Assembly: GCA_019637075.1 (NCBI GenBank)
Contig: JAHBWI010000005.1
Coordinates: 124,001-188,000 of the forward strand
Source of the DNA: Nitrospiraceae bacterium
GTDB lineage: Bacteria > Nitrospirota > Nitrospiria > Nitrospirales > Nitrospiraceae
Reading direction: 5' to 3'
Length of the DNA: 64,000 bases
Shown here: positions 33,466 through 45,233 of the stretch, in pieces
Numbering within the stretch: position 1 is the stretch's first letter
Layout: the number at the start of each line of letters is the position of its first letter
Made by a program: the position numbers and the translations under genes
Notes under the pieces: generated by a model
What the model was told of the DNA's origin: nothing
Databases searched by the model: none
What the model saw: the letters and a program-made list of their open reading frames with translations, nothing else

Positions 33466-35001
33466 CTAGGACAAATTCCCTGGCTGCTGCTCCTTCCGGC
33501 TAACCGAGTGGAAGAGTTGTATATACTTAGCAGCCGACTGCTGCCAGTTTAGTTCCTGCCGCATGCCAGCAGTCGCAATCCCTCGCCATTCTGCTTTGTC
33601 TCTATAGACCTCCAAAGCCAACATGATGCTCGCCAACAGTGACTCCGAACTGGAGTCAACAAAGACAAAACCGGTCGAACGCTTTGCCTTGGCCGCCACC
33701 GGCGCATAGTTGCAGACCGTATCGGCCAATCCACCGGTTTTGCGAACAATCGGAACCGTACCGTACCTGAGGCTATAAAGTTGGCTCAAGCCACACGGTT
33801 CATAGCGGGAGGGCATAAGAAAGAGATCGGCGCCGGCCTCGATGCGATGCGCTAAGCCTTCGTCGAACGCCTGTCGAAACGCGATCTTCTTCGGATACCG
33901 CTCCGCCCATTCCGTGAGCGTCCGTTCATACATCTGATCTCCAGTACCGAGAACCACCAACTGAAGATCCAACTCGATCAACTCAGGCAACAACGCGACG
34001 ATCAGGTCAATCCCCTTTTGACTCGTCAATCTAGCGATCACAGACAGCAGCGGCACACTTTGTTGCGGCAGGCCAACTTCCTTTTGGAGATCGCTCTTGC
34101 AGCGGGCCTTCCCAGACAAGTCCTCCACGGAATAATGGTAGCGAAGGTGCGGATCCGTCGCCGGATTCCATAGGCTGTCATCGATTCCGTTGACAATTCC
34201 ATGCAAAACCCCTTTCCGCTCTTCCAGAACCCCCTCAAGGCCAAAGCCGAACTCCTTCGTCTGAATTTCGCGGCTGTATGTCGGGCTCACGGTCGTGAGG
34301 GCATCAGAGAAAACCAATCCTCCCTTGAGCAGATTCACGGACCCGTAAAATTCCAGATGTTTGGGACCAAAGTATTGGACAGGCAGACCAGTCGTCGGAA
34401 AACTCTTACCAGGAAAGAGGCCTTGGTAGCCAAGATTGTGCACTGTCAGAATCGTACGGAGGTTCTTAAAGGCAGATGTCGTTTGATACAAGGTCTTCTG
34501 ATATGCCGCACAGAGCGCCGTCTGCCAGTCATGCAGGTGGAGAATGTCTGCGTACCATGATTCGTGCTCACCAAGAAATACCAACCATTCCATCACCGCT
34601 CGACAGAACAGACTAAACCGTTCAAGGTTGTCGGGATAATCAGCCCCCCCTTCCTGGTACAGCCCAGCACGGTCGAATGACGCATCATGCGATATCGCGA
34701 ATATCCGCAGCCGCCCCGCCCCGGCCGGCTGTGATTCTCCTCCCGCCGAGATCTCATGAATGCCGACTTTCGCCATCCCCGAAACCGTCGGCACCACAAG
34801 CCGCGCAACTTCCTTTCGGTGAGATGCAGCCGCCAACAGCTGTCGGTATCCGGGGATCAGGAGGTTGACATCGTGCCCCAAGCGACAGAATTCCACCGCC
34901 AGGGCGCCAACGACATCTGCTAGCCCGCCGGTCTTGGCAAAAGGCACAGCCTCTGAGGATGCCATGCAAACATTGAGAGGAGAGAGTTGGACTTTGCTCA
35001 T
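33466..35001 (-). CDS. glgA: Glycogen synthase (ADP-glucose type, GT5)
   Basis: The 511-residue enzyme has EAVPFAKTGGLADVVGAL near the start, carrying the KTGGL ADP-glucose site, and LTVHNLGYQGLFPG. In the C-terminal half it has RYEPCGLSQLYSLRYGTVP and RKTGGLADTV. It adds glucose from ADP-glucose to alpha-1,4-glucan in the cytoplasm. Length and motifs are normal for the family. No Shine-Dalgarno sequence precedes the ATG at 35001. It ends the minus-strand housekeeping run and is 20 bp from the lipoprotein gene upstream. Confidence 0.95.
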   Translation of the reverse strand: MSKVQLSPLNVCMASSEAVPFAKTGGLADVVGALAVEFCRLGHDVNLLIPGYRQLLAAASHRKEVARLVVPTVSGMAKVGIHEISAGGESQPAGAGRLRIFAISHDASFDRAGLYQEGGADYPDNLERFSLFCRAVMEWLVFLGEHESWYADILHLHDWQTALCAAYQKTLYQTTSAFKNLRTILTVHNLGYQGLFPGKSFPTTGLPVQYFGPKHLEFYGSVNLLKGGLVFSDALTTVSPTYSREIQTKEFGFGLEGVLEERKGVLHGIVNGIDDSLWNPATDPHLRYHYSVEDLSGKARCKSDLQKEVGLPQQSVPLLSVIARLTSQKGIDLIVALLPELIELDLQLVVLGTGDQMYERTLTEWAERYPKKIAFRQAFDEGLAHRIEAGADLFLMPSRYEPCGLSQLYSLRYGTVPIVRKTGGLADTVCNYAPVAAKAKRSTGFVFVDSSSESLLASIMLALEVYRDKAEWRGIATAGMRQELNWQQSAAKYIQLFHSVSRKEQQPGNLS

Positions 35002-35021
35002 ATTCGATAAAGGAGAGGGTC

Positions 35022-35516
35022 TTAGCGAGGCAACGATTCCAATCGTGTTTTGAATTGCTCCTCGTATTTCCAGGTCTTACCAACGGCGTGGATTTTTTCA
35101 GTCGTCATCGGCTCGTAATAGACGAGGGCCTCTTCGAGAAAAACAAGGTACATGCCTGGATCGGCATAAGCCAGAAATAGCGCATCGCCCGCTTCCAATC
35201 CGGTTTCCCATCCCTGTGGAGCCTCTCCCAATGACAGCCGCGCCTGCGGGATTAATCGCCCATCCTTCATCCCGAAAAAGTGAGTGAACTGATGATGCAT
35301 GTAGGTCGGCTGACCCCACGTTTCCACAAACGCCTTCGGCGTAATCTGTCGAACACGAAAATCCTTCTGTTCGACGAAGCGCTTTTGCTCGGCAAGCGGC
35401 GGCATCGCTGTGCAGGATGAGAGTAGGAGCCCCACCAGCAGACACCATGACCACAGCCCATGGGCACCGCTATAAGCCTTCGCCCCTCGAATCTCCGCCG
35501 AGAGATACCTGCTCAT
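35022..35516 (-). CDS. Putative lipoprotein of unknown function
   Basis: From the ATG at 35516, which has an excellent GGAGGAAGG site, the product is 164 residues. It has a hydrophobic signal and lipobox LLLSSC. The mature protein includes VRQITPKAFVETWGQPTY and DALFLAYADPGMYLVFLEEA. The longer in-frame extension overlaps the DUF971 gene and is not native. The family is not recognised; the mature domain looks like a compact alpha/beta fold on the inner face of the outer membrane. Confidence 0.75.
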   Translation of the reverse strand: MSRYLSAEIRGAKAYSGAHGLWSWCLLVGLLLSSCTAMPPLAEQKRFVEQKDFRVRQITPKAFVETWGQPTYMHHQFTHFFGMKDGRLIPQARLSLGEAPQGWETGLEAGDALFLAYADPGMYLVFLEEALVYYEPMTTEKIHAVGKTWKYEEQFKTRLESLPR

Positions 35517-35530
35517 CTGCCTTCCTCCAG

Positions 35531-35887
35531 TTAGAGTAATCGACGAGACTTCGGCGCCTCGACTTTCACCGGCTGACAGATGTCGCACTGACAATGCCGG
35601 CGCAGAAACGCGTAGGAGTAGATCCCCGTATCGTGCCCATCGCTCCAGGTGAATTGGAATGCATACCGGCCCACAGGCTGCACGTCCTGCAGCATGATCA
35701 GCAATGGCACATCGTCCGGCTTCAATCGAAGTTCGCCGGTCCACTCGTCGGTGCAGGCGGCGCACGGACAATGTTGACGCAGGTATCGAACTGGATACCG
35801 GGCCTTATGGCCATCGCTCCACGTGATGGAGAGCACCCCCTTCTCCACCCATTCCATATCGATCGGCTCAAGCACCGCTTCGGTCAT
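35531..35887 (-). CDS. DUF971 family protein (gamma-butyrobetaine hydroxylase-like N-terminal domain)
   Basis: The 118-residue protein shows two similar halves, each with a WSDGH motif followed by a cysteine cluster (LRQHCPCAAC and LRRHCQCDIC). This is the standalone DUF971 layout and the cysteines probably bind a metal or iron-sulfur cluster. A link with Fe-S metabolism is suggested for relatives but its role here is unproven. The gene lies between recO and a lipoprotein gene with 14-15 bp gaps. Confidence 0.85.
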   Translation of the reverse strand: MTEAVLEPIDMEWVEKGVLSITWSDGHKARYPVRYLRQHCPCAACTDEWTGELRLKPDDVPLLIMLQDVQPVGRYAFQFTWSDGHDTGIYSYAFLRRHCQCDICQPVKVEAPKSRRLL

Positions 35888-35902
35888 GATCTTTCAACCC
35901 CC

Positions 35903-36673
35903 TCAGCACAACGGTCGGGCCGGTGGCCCGCTCGCCAAGAAATCGATCGGCGGCAGCCGTCGTCCCGCCACCACCGTCACATAACTTTCAATTGCCGCCT
36001 CCACTTCCGTCCGTACTTGGCCGGCAGCATGAAGACGGTTCACCAGCGCCGGCTGCATCTGTAACGCTTGGTGAAGAAATGCCGCGCTGCCGCGAGACAA
36101 CACGGTGCAGCGAGCCGGCTGTTGGCTGGCGCAACGCTCGCAGACGAGCCCCCCCGCAAGCGGAGAGAAATTCGGCAATGGGCGGGACTGGGTCTGGCCG
36201 CAAGCCGCGCAGTGATCCGTCTGGGGACGAAAGCCACTCAGCCCGAGCAGACGAATCTGAAATAACAGTGTGGTCCACGCCACATCCCGACTCATTAACA
36301 ACGATCGCAGCCCCTGTTCCAGCCCTTCGAACACCCGGGGTTCGGCATCTCCTTCGGCCATCACAGCCCCAACCAAATTGACCATCCGGCTGGCCGCCGC
36401 CATCAGCGACAAATCATCACGAAACTTGGCGAAAGGCTCGTCGATCGTCACCTGGGAGATCCGATAGAGAGAATCACCCGGCTTCTCGAACAGATCAAGC
36501 TGGCACAAAGTGAAGGGTTCGATCATGCCGCCCAAGCGGCTCTTCAGTCGCCGCGCGCCGCGCGCCACCCCGCGCAACTTTCCAAACCGCAGGGTGAAAA
36601 ACGTGACGATCCGGTCGGCATCTCCCCACTTGCGGCTATGCAGGACGATGGCGGGCGTTTTGACGAGCGGCAC
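35903..36673 (-). CDS. recO: DNA repair protein RecO
   Basis: The protein of about 256 residues begins VKTPAIVLHSRKWGDADRIV, the OB fold, with VARGARRLKSRLGG next. The C-terminal part has a zinc ribbon: CAACGQTQS and VCERC. RecO loads RecA onto SSB-coated DNA with RecR and anneals strands. I prefer the GTG at 36673, with AAGGGTGAG upstream, over the ATG ten codons earlier, because the OB fold should start here. It lies between mgtE and DUF971. Confidence 0.92.
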   Translation of the reverse strand: MPLVKTPAIVLHSRKWGDADRIVTFFTLRFGKLRGVARGARRLKSRLGGMIEPFTLCQLDLFEKPGDSLYRISQVTIDEPFAKFRDDLSLMAAASRMVNLVGAVMAEGDAEPRVFEGLEQGLRSLLMSRDVAWTTLLFQIRLLGLSGFRPQTDHCAACGQTQSRPLPNFSPLAGGLVCERCASQQPARCTVLSRGSAAFLHQALQMQPALVNRLHAAGQVRTEVEAAIESYVTVVAGRRLPPIDFLASGPPARPLC

Positions 36674-36724
36674 TCTCTCACCCTTGAACGGAAGACTGCA
36701 CAAGACATCCGGCGTGGGATTCCA

Positions 36725-38161
36725 CTACCGCAACTGCTCCAGGAAAATGGTCGCCAGCGTCAGATAGATGGCAATCCCGGTAATGTCGTTGGCCGTGGTC
36801 ACGAAGGGACCGGCCGCCACAGCGGGATCTACGCCCATGCGCTTCAGCATGATAGGCATCACCGTGGCCATGCTGGTGGAGACGAGAAACGCCGTGATCA
36901 GCGATACCCCAACCACAACGCCCAAAAAGACCTGGTGCCATAACCAGCCGACGGCCGTCAGCATCAAGCTGCAGGCCACGCCCATCAAGAACGCGATCTT
37001 GATCTCGCGAAAGAAAATCTTCCAGACGTCCGTCAGTTCGAACAGGCCGGTGGCCAGCCCCCGAATGATCAGTGTCGACGACTGCAACCCGACGTTTCCG
37101 CCCATCGCGGCTATGACCGGAATGAAACTGACAATGGCCACGACCTCTTGGATCGTAAATCGGAAAAACCAGAGAATCGTCCCCGACAACAGGCTCCCGA
37201 TCAAGTTGGTGAACAGCCAGGGAAGGCGCACGCGCGCCGCCGCCAAACTGGACGACTTCGACGTCGCTTCTTCCTCGATGGCGCCGGCCATCTTCAACAT
37301 GTCTTCGTTGGCTTCTTCACGGATCACGTCCACCACATCGTCGACAGTGATGATTCCGACCAACTTGCCGTCCTTTTCCACCACCGGGATGGCCAAAAGA
37401 TTGTAGCTGGCCACCTGACGCGACACCTCTTCCTGGTCCATGTCGACCGCGACACTGATCAAGTCCCGCGTCATGATGTTTTTGAGCGGCGTCGCCGGCG
37501 GGACCGTCAGCAGTTGCCGAAGGGACAGCACCCCGACGAGGCGATCGTCCTTGTCCGTCACATAGATGTAGAACACCATCTCCGCGTCCGTCGCCTGCTG
37601 CAGCCGGCGGATCGCCTCTTGCGCCGTCGCATCCTCGGACAGCGCGAAGAACTCCGTGGTCATGATGCCGCCGGCGGTCCCCTTCGGATACTTCAGGAGA
37701 TCGGCGATTTCGGTGGAGTCCTCGGTCCGCATCAGCGAGAGGACTTCCTTCGCGCGCTCGTTCGGAAGCACACTCAGGATGTAGGCAATGTCGTCGGCAC
37801 CCAAGTCCTTCAGCAGCCAGGCCACGTCGGAGGGCAGCAAATCGGCCAGCACGAGCGTCATGCTGTCGCCGTCAAGCTCGCTCAGCACCTGGCCGCGCTT
37901 CACTTCACCGCGCACCAACTCGAAGATCTCGCGCTTTTCTTTCGGGGAAGAGAGGTGATCGATGACGTTGGCGATGTCCGCCGGGTGCATTCGCGCGAGC
38001 ATTTTTGTCAGATTCGTGATCGCCCCACGCCGCAACAGACGCTGGATCGACACGAGACGCATGTCGGCCTTGGCCTGCCCGCGCTCCAGCGACTCGCGCG
38101 GCGGCTCCTTGACCGGCACCTCCCGTTCGGGAGGCCGGACTCGCTCAGGCTGGGACTGCAC
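36725..38161 (-). CDS. mgtE: Magnesium transporter MgtE
   Basis: The 478-residue protein has a helical N domain (residues 40-165) and two CBS domains with EFFALSEDATAQEAIRRL and MTRDLISVAVDMDQEEVSRQ. Five membrane helices follow, including FIPVIAAMGGNVGLQSST, the ion-pore signature. It carries Mg2+ through the inner membrane and is gated by Mg2+ at the CBS region. The frame starts with GTG at 38161, 10 bp after era, and the first 30 residues are charged and variable. A later start is possible. Confidence 0.94.
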   Translation of the reverse strand: MQSQPERVRPPEREVPVKEPPRESLERGQAKADMRLVSIQRLLRRGAITNLTKMLARMHPADIANVIDHLSSPKEKREIFELVRGEVKRGQVLSELDGDSMTLVLADLLPSDVAWLLKDLGADDIAYILSVLPNERAKEVLSLMRTEDSTEIADLLKYPKGTAGGIMTTEFFALSEDATAQEAIRRLQQATDAEMVFYIYVTDKDDRLVGVLSLRQLLTVPPATPLKNIMTRDLISVAVDMDQEEVSRQVASYNLLAIPVVEKDGKLVGIITVDDVVDVIREEANEDMLKMAGAIEEEATSKSSSLAAARVRLPWLFTNLIGSLLSGTILWFFRFTIQEVVAIVSFIPVIAAMGGNVGLQSSTLIIRGLATGLFELTDVWKIFFREIKIAFLMGVACSLMLTAVGWLWHQVFLGVVVGVSLITAFLVSTSMATVMPIMLKRMGVDPAVAAGPFVTTANDITGIAIYLTLATIFLEQLR

Positions 38162-38171
38162 CGGTGCGTCT

Positions 38172-39052
38172 TTAATAACCCAACTCCATCAGGACCCGTT
38201 CGTCCTCTCGCCACGAACCGCGCACTTTGACCCACAGTTGCAAAAAGACTTTCATCCCGAAGATCCGCTCCATATCTTGACGAGCTTCCGTACCGACCTG
38301 CTTCAACCGCTCTCCGTGCTTGCCGATCAGGATTCCCTTTTGGGATTCTTTTTCCACCAGCACGGCCGCGGTGATGCGCGCCATCTTCTTCGTTTCTTGA
38401 AACTCTTCGATTTCCACCGCCACAGAATGGGGAATTTCCTCGTAGGTCTGCCGAAGAATCTTCTCTCGAATCAGTTCCGCGGCAAGCGTCCGCATGGACT
38501 GATCGGTCACCATGTCGTCGCCGTAGACCGCTTCCCCCTCCGGCAACAGCGCCACCGTCACGGACAACAAGCGATCCACGTTGTCGCCGGTTTCAGCCGA
38601 CAATGGAACCACCTCCGTCCACGAGTACAGCCGCGCATACTGCTCCATCCGCGGAAGCAGCCGCATCTTATTGACCACATCCACCTTATTGATCACGAGT
38701 ACGACCGGCCTCGCTTCTTTCGCGACCGCCTCCCGCACGTGACCGATCACCGCCAAATCGCCCGGTCCCGGCTCGGAAGTCGCGTCCACCACCACATACA
38801 GCACGTCCGCGTCCTCAAAGGTCTCGAGGGTCGTCCGCACCATTCGGCGGTTCAACAGATGTCTCGGCTCATGCAATCCCGGCGTATCCAAAAAGACGAT
38901 CTGCGCGCCATCCACGTGCGCGACGCCAAGGATACGGGTCCGCGTCGTCTGCGGCTTATCGGAAACAATCGCAATTTTTTCTTGAAGCAGCCGGTTCAAG
39001 AGCGTCGACTTGCCGACGTTCGAGCGCCCGACAATGGCCACACTGCCGAACT

Positions 39053-39056
<4 letters not shown>
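38172..39056 (-). CDS. era: GTPase Era
   Basis: The 294-residue protein has VGRSNVGKSTLLNRLL (G1), FLDTPGLHEPRHLL (G3) and LVINKVDVV (G4). The C-terminal KH domain includes VEKESQKGILIGKHGERLK. Era binds 16S rRNA and helps small-subunit assembly. Its ATG overlaps the ftsB stop by 4 bp, so the two are translationally coupled. Length and motifs are normal. Confidence 0.96.
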
Positions 39057-40713
<1,657 letters not shown>

Positions 40714-40753
40714 CTACCTCATCTTGGGGTTAACACCGCACACTGCCGTCGTC

Positions 40754-42184
40754 TCACCCGGCCAACGTGGCCCGGAGCATCTCATTCACCTTGCCGGGGT
40801 TCGCCTTGCCGCCCGAGGCCTTCATCACCTGACCAACCAGAAATCCGAGGACCTGCTGCTTCCCAGCCTTATATTGCTCCACCTGCGACGGATTCTTCGC
40901 AAGCACCTCGGCAATGATGGTCTGCAGGGCGCCTTCATCCGACACTTGGGTCAGGCCTTTGGCCTTCACGATCTCCTCCGGCGACTTCCCGCTCCGGTAG
41001 ACCTCCGGGAAGATATCCCGCGCGACCTTCAGGCTGATCGTCCCCTGATCCACTAACCGGAGCAACCCAATCAACCGTTCGGGAGAGACTGGCGACTCGG
41101 CGGCATCCGTCCCCGACTGGTTCAGCTCGCGCAGTAGTTCGCCCATGACCCAATTGCTCACCGTTTTGGGTTGCGGATAGAGCTTCACGCTGGCTTCAAA
41201 ATAGGCCGCCAGGGATCGCGACGAGGTCAAAATACCCGCGTCGTATTCGGGCAGACCGAACTCGCTCACGAAACGCTGGGATTTGGCCGATCCAAGTTCA
41301 GGCAGCTCCTGCCGCAATTTTTCGATCCAATCTTTCGAAAGCTCCAACGGCACCAGGTCGGGATCGGGAAAATACCGATAGTCATGCGCTTCTTCCTTCG
41401 AGCGCATCACGGCCGTTTCACCGCGCTCAAGATTCCACAATCGCGTCTCTTGCCGCACCGTCCCGCCTTCGCTCAACACCTTGGCTTGCCGTTTGATCTC
41501 GTACTCTACGGCATCTTTCACGAACTTGAAGGAGTTGATATTCTTCAGCTCAACCTTGGTACCGAACGCCTTCTGCCCCACCGGACGAAGGGACAGGTTC
41601 GGTTCACAGCGAAAGCTGCCCTCATCCATATTGCCGTCACACACATCCAGGTACATCAGCACGTCGCGCAGGCCCTTCAGGTAGCCCACGACCTCGTCAG
41701 CGGACCCCATATCCGGCTCGGTCACGATTTCCAAGAGCGGCGTGCCCGCCCGGTTTAAATCGACCCGGCTCATCCCGCTGGCTCCATCATGCACGTTCTT
41801 GCCGGCGTCCTCCTCCAAATGGGCGCGACGAATTCGCACCCGCTTCGTCGCGCCGCCGACGGCCACGTCGATCCACCCATGCTCGCAGATAGGTTCTTCG
41901 TATTGAGAGATCTGATAGCCCTTGGGCAAATCCGGATAGAAGTAGTTCTTGCGCGCAAACCGGTTCTGCGCGCGGATCGTGCAGTTCAGCGCGAGCCCCG
42001 CACGCACCGCCATCTCGATCGCCTTGGCGTTGATGACCGGCAGGCTCCCGGGAAGACCCAGACAGACCGGACAAGTCTGGGCATTGGCCGTCAGCCCGAA
42101 GGTCGTGCCGCAGGCACAAAACATTTTCGACTGCGTCCGCAGTTGGGCGTGGACCTCCACGCCGATGACGACTTCGTAATTCAC
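40754..42184 (-). CDS. gatB: Aspartyl/glutamyl-tRNA amidotransferase subunit B
   Basis: The 476-residue protein begins [19 protein letters not shown] and has [13 protein letters not shown], which carries half of the zinc site. [19 protein letters not shown] and [20 protein letters not shown] follow. The C-terminal YqeY-like tail is complete. It transfers ammonia from GatA to Glu-tRNA(Gln) or Asp-tRNA(Asn). It starts with GTG at 42184, 2 bp after the YtxH gene. GatA and GatC lie upstream in the same run. Confidence 0.96.
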   Translation of the reverse strand: MNYEVVIGVEVHAQLRTQSKMFCACGTTFGLTANAQTCPVCLGLPGSLPVINAKAIEMAVRAGLALNCTIRAQNRFARKNYFYPDLPKGYQISQYEEPICEHGWIDVAVGGATKRVRIRRAHLEEDAGKNVHDGASGMSRVDLNRAGTPLLEIVTEPDMGSADEVVGYLKGLRDVLMYLDVCDGNMDEGSFRCEPNLSLRPVGQKAFGTKVELKNINSFKFVKDAVEYEIKRQAKVLSEGGTVRQETRLWNLERGETAVMRSKEEAHDYRYFPDPDLVPLELSKDWIEKLRQELPELGSAKSQRFVSEFGLPEYDAGILTSSRSLAAYFEASVKLYPQPKTVSNWVMGELLRELNQSGTDAAESPVSPERLIGLLRLVDQGTISLKVARDIFPEVYRSGKSPEEIVKAKGLTQVSDEGALQTIIAEVLAKNPSQVEQYKAGKQQVLGFLVGQVMKASGGKANPGKVNEMLRATLAG

Positions 42185-42186
42185 GC

Positions 42187-42507
42187 TCAGCTCGGTTCTC
42201 CCTTGGTAAAGCGATCCCGTTCGCGCCGCATCGCCTCGCGGCCAGCATCGAAGGCCTCGCGCAGGACCGACTTCTTGGATTCGATGAAATCACGCCCTTC
42301 CTCCACTACTTCCTCGAACGTCTCCCCGGCTTCTCCGGCCAGATCGCGCAACCCATCCTCCGCCCGCCGAGCGTAGCCACGCAGAATGTCTCGCGACTCC
42401 TGGCCGCTACGGGGCGCCAGCAACAGGGCCGCCATTGCGCCCAACGCCGCCCCACTCAGAAAGCCCAACAACACCGCCGCCGTTGAGGGTCCTCGTTCAT
42501 CCGCCAT
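42187..42507 (-). CDS. YtxH domain protein
   Basis: The 106-residue protein has an N-terminal glycine-rich membrane helix ([20 protein letters not shown]) with the PRSG motif right after it. An amphipathic helical tail rich in Glu and Arg follows. This is the YtxH-family layout of small envelope stress-related proteins. Its ATG has GGAGGG at good spacing and overlaps the DUF948 gene by 11 bp. It is inserted between gatA and gatB. Confidence 0.85.
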   Translation of the reverse strand: MADERGPSTAAVLLGFLSGAALGAMAALLLAPRSGQESRDILRGYARRAEDGLRDLAGEAGETFEEVVEEGRDFIESKKSVLREAFDAGREAMRRERDRFTKGEPS

Positions 42508-42898
42508 TGTGATGCCCTCCTTCTTTCATGCGTTCCTTCACCACCTGTTTGGCCGCGCGAAAACCCGCCACCATGCTGACCAAATTGCTGACCAGCGACC
42601 CGCCGGATCCCCGCACCATGCCGTGAACCTGCTGAACCGACTCTCCGACCTCGCCAACCGCGTGCAGCAAGACCGCCGCATGTTCGACCCCGCCCCGCGC
42701 CTGGTCGGCAAGATCGTTCAGGTTCTGGCTCATCGCACGCAGCTCCGTGATCAATGTCGGAAGTTCCGCATTCATCCTGGTGAGCAACTGTTCCGACTCC
42801 GCTACCGTCTTCCGCATCTGAATCAGGAGCGGCACGAGATAGCCCACGAGGACCGCGAACGCCACCGCGACTAGAATCGCTGCAATTTCCACAATCAT
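42497..42898 (-). CDS. DUF948 family membrane protein
   Basis: The 133-residue protein begins with a membrane helix (IAAILVAVAFAVLVGYLVPLL) followed by about 90 residues of heptad-type helix (MRKTVAESEQLLTRMNAEL). This matches DUF948, often paired with YtxH as here. Function is unknown but envelope-associated. Its ATG at 42898 has GGCGGGGG upstream, 17 bp after gatA. Confidence 0.85.
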   Translation of the reverse strand: MIVEIAAILVAVAFAVLVGYLVPLLIQMRKTVAESEQLLTRMNAELPTLITELRAMSQNLNDLADQARGGVEHAAVLLHAVGEVGESVQQVHGMVRGSGGSLVSNLVSMVAGFRAAKQVVKERMKEGGHHNGG

Positions 42899-42915
42899 GG
42901 TTCGTCCCCCGCCGG

Positions 42916-44382
42916 TTATCGGATGCTCGGCTTCTTCATCCGCCAGTTGGTCGTCTGTTCATAGGCATGCGCGGCGCGCAACAGCATGTCTTCTTCGAAT
43001 GCACGCCCGATGAGCTGCATCCCGATCGGCAAGCCGGTCTTGCTGAACCCGCACGGCAAGGCGATCGCAGGCAATCCGGCCAGGTTGACCGAGATCGTGT
43101 AGATGTCCGACAGGTACATGGTCAATGGGTCCTGGACTTTCTCGCCGAACTTGAACGCCGGGGTCGGGGTCACGGGTGTCACGAGCAGATCCACATCCTG
43201 GAACGCTTGCTGAAAGTCTTCGCGAATCAAGGTGCGCACCGCCTGCGCCTTCCCGTAGTAGGCATCGTAATAGCCGGCGCTGAGGACATACGTCCCCAGC
43301 ATGATCCGGCGCTTCACTTCCGCACCGAAACCTTCGGCCCTGGTCTTCACGTACATCTCCAGCAGATCCCGGCTCTCCTTGGCCCGCGTCCCGAACTTCA
43401 CACCGTCGTATCTGGCCAGGTTAGAACTCGCCTCCGCCGTCGCGATCACATAATACGTAGCCACCGCCGCATCGGTCCGAGGAAGCGACACCTCGCGCAC
43501 GTCAGCCCCCAACTCGCGCAATCCTTCGATCGCGGTCCGCACCGCCTGTTCGACTTCGGGGTCCAGCCCCTCGCCAAAATACTCGACCGGCACGCCGACC
43601 TTGACCCGCTTCAAATCTTTCCGTTTCAGCGCCTTGAGATAGTCCGGCACCGGCACGTTGGCCGAGGTCGAATCTCGCGGATCGTACCCTGCGATGATAC
43701 CCAGCAAGAGCGCGGCATCCGTCACGTCTTTGGTGATCGGACCGATTTGATCGAGGGACGACGCAAACGCGACCAATCCATAGCGGGAAACACGGCCGTA
43801 GGTCGGCTTCACCCCCACCACGCCGCAAAACGCCGCCGGCTGCCGGATGGATCCGCCCGTATCCGACCCCAATGCCGCCGCACATTCATCCGCCGCCACC
43901 GCCGCGGCCGATCCGCCGCTCGAACCACCCGGCACCGTCTGCACGTTCCAGGGATTGCGGCTCGCACCGAACGCCGAGTTCTCGGTGGAGGAGCCCATCG
44001 CAAACTCATCCAAGTTCGTTTTCCCAACCAGGATGTACCCCTGCTCCCGCAGTTTCGCTGCAACCGTGGCGTCGTACGGCGGCGTGAATTGCTCCAGAAT
44101 GCGCGAGGCGCAGGTGGTCCGCACGCCCTGGGTGCAAATGTTGTCCTTCACCGCCAACGGCATCGCCATCAGCGGGGCGGTCTTTCGCCACCCCTTCAAT
44201 TTCTCATCCAACTCCGCGGCCCGCGCGAACGCGGCGTCCTTGCATTGCGTGAGATAGGCCTTCACCTTCGGCTCGACCTGCGTAATGCGAAGCCAGTAGG
44301 CGCGCACGATCTCGGTCGCCGACACCTCGCCCGCGGTAAACTTGCGCTGCAACTCCGACAATGTCAGTTTGTGCAGCGCCAT
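42916..44382 (-). CDS. gatA: Aspartyl/glutamyl-tRNA amidotransferase subunit A
   Basis: The 488-residue amidase has the Ser-cisSer-Lys site: [12 protein letters not shown] (Lys), then [13 protein letters not shown] and [16 protein letters not shown]. It hydrolyses glutamine and channels ammonia to GatB. Sequence length and motifs are normal. Its start overlaps the panD stop by 1 bp, which indicates coupling. Two small envelope genes separate it from gatB. Confidence 0.96.
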   Translation of the reverse strand: MALHKLTLSELQRKFTAGEVSATEIVRAYWLRITQVEPKVKAYLTQCKDAAFARAAELDEKLKGWRKTAPLMAMPLAVKDNICTQGVRTTCASRILEQFTPPYDATVAAKLREQGYILVGKTNLDEFAMGSSTENSAFGASRNPWNVQTVPGGSSGGSAAAVAADECAAALGSDTGGSIRQPAAFCGVVGVKPTYGRVSRYGLVAFASSLDQIGPITKDVTDAALLLGIIAGYDPRDSTSANVPVPDYLKALKRKDLKRVKVGVPVEYFGEGLDPEVEQAVRTAIEGLRELGADVREVSLPRTDAAVATYYVIATAEASSNLARYDGVKFGTRAKESRDLLEMYVKTRAEGFGAEVKRRIMLGTYVLSAGYYDAYYGKAQAVRTLIREDFQQAFQDVDLLVTPVTPTPAFKFGEKVQDPLTMYLSDIYTISVNLAGLPAIALPCGFSKTGLPIGMQLIGRAFEEDMLLRAAHAYEQTTNWRMKKPSIR

Positions 44383-44747
44383 CAGCGTTTGGATCCTTTA
44401 CGAAGCATACGGTTCTTTCCGTCCACCTGGATGATCTTCGGCTTGTGCCGCTTGATCTCGGCGTCGCTGTAATACTCGTAACAGAAGATGATGATCTGAT
44501 CGCCTACCGCCGCCTTCCGCGCCGTCGGACCGTTCAATACGATTTCGCCCCCGCCCCGCTTCCCTTTCATGGCGTAGGTCATGAACCGTTCGCCGTTGTT
44601 GAGATTCGAGCAGACGATGGCCTCATAAGGGAGAATGCCCGCCGCCTCCAACAATTCCTCGTCGACTGTCAGGCTCCCTTCATATTCGAGACAGGCCTCC
44701 GTCACGGTGGCCCGATGGATCTTCGCACGCAACATTTGTCGAAACAT
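44382..44747 (-). CDS. panD: Aspartate 1-decarboxylase
   Basis: The 121-residue proenzyme carries [13 protein letters not shown]: cleavage between Gly24 and Ser25 creates the pyruvoyl group. [17 protein letters not shown] and FMTYAMKG also match the family. It makes beta-alanine for pantothenate and CoA. Its position between gatC and gatA is notable. AGGA lies nine bases before the ATG at 44747. Confidence 0.95.
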   Translation of the reverse strand: MFRQMLRAKIHRATVTEACLEYEGSLTVDEELLEAAGILPYEAIVCSNLNNGERFMTYAMKGKRGGGEIVLNGPTARKAAVGDQIIIFCYEYYSDAEIKRHKPKIIQVDGKNRMLRKGSKR

Positions 44748-44830
44748 TCGTCGTCATCCTCACTATGGGTGATCTGTGACAAGTACCGCCAACCGGATGG
44801 CACAATGCTGAAGAAGCAGCCCCCATCCGA

Positions 44831-45130
44831 TCACCGTTCGCGGTCCTCGATAATTTTGGGTACGAGAAACGCCTGCCCCTCAGTCTCCGGCGCGTTGGCC
44901 ACAGCCTCGGCTGCCGACAGAGACGGTGCCACGCTGTCTTCACGGAAAACATTCACTTGTCCGAGCACCGTAGCCGTCGGCTCGACGCCCTTGGTGTCGA
45001 AGGTGTTCAACTTCTGCACGTACACTAAAATCTGGCTCAACTGCGAGGCCATGGCCGGCAATTCCGCCGGCGACATCTCCAGCCGGGCCAGCTTGGCCAC
45101 CTTTTCCACTTCCTGAGTCGTGATCTTCAT
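44831..45130 (-). CDS. gatC: Aspartyl/glutamyl-tRNA amidotransferase subunit C
   Basis: The 99-residue protein begins ITTQEVEKVAKLARLEMSP, the conserved GatC helix. LSQILVYVQKLNTFDT and a tail ending FLVPKIIEDR follow. GatC wraps around GatA and stabilises the GatCAB complex. It is separated from panD by 83 bp and from glmS by 103 bp; no gene is seen in either gap. Confidence 0.94.
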   Translation of the reverse strand: MKITTQEVEKVAKLARLEMSPAELPAMASQLSQILVYVQKLNTFDTKGVEPTATVLGQVNVFREDSVAPSLSAAEAVANAPETEGQAFLVPKIIEDRER

Positions 45131-45233
45131 TTCATGCTCTCATTTCTGCAAGGATGTTCACCATGGTCTTCCCACAAGGCCGCAGAAAGCCCGGCGACCG
45201 AGAACGCAGTGGGAAGCCATATTCAACATTCGG

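Noticed and set aside
42967-44472. A 501-codon open frame on the plus strand opposite gatA
   Set aside because: It is an antisense shadow of gatA, rich in Arg and His, without domain features.
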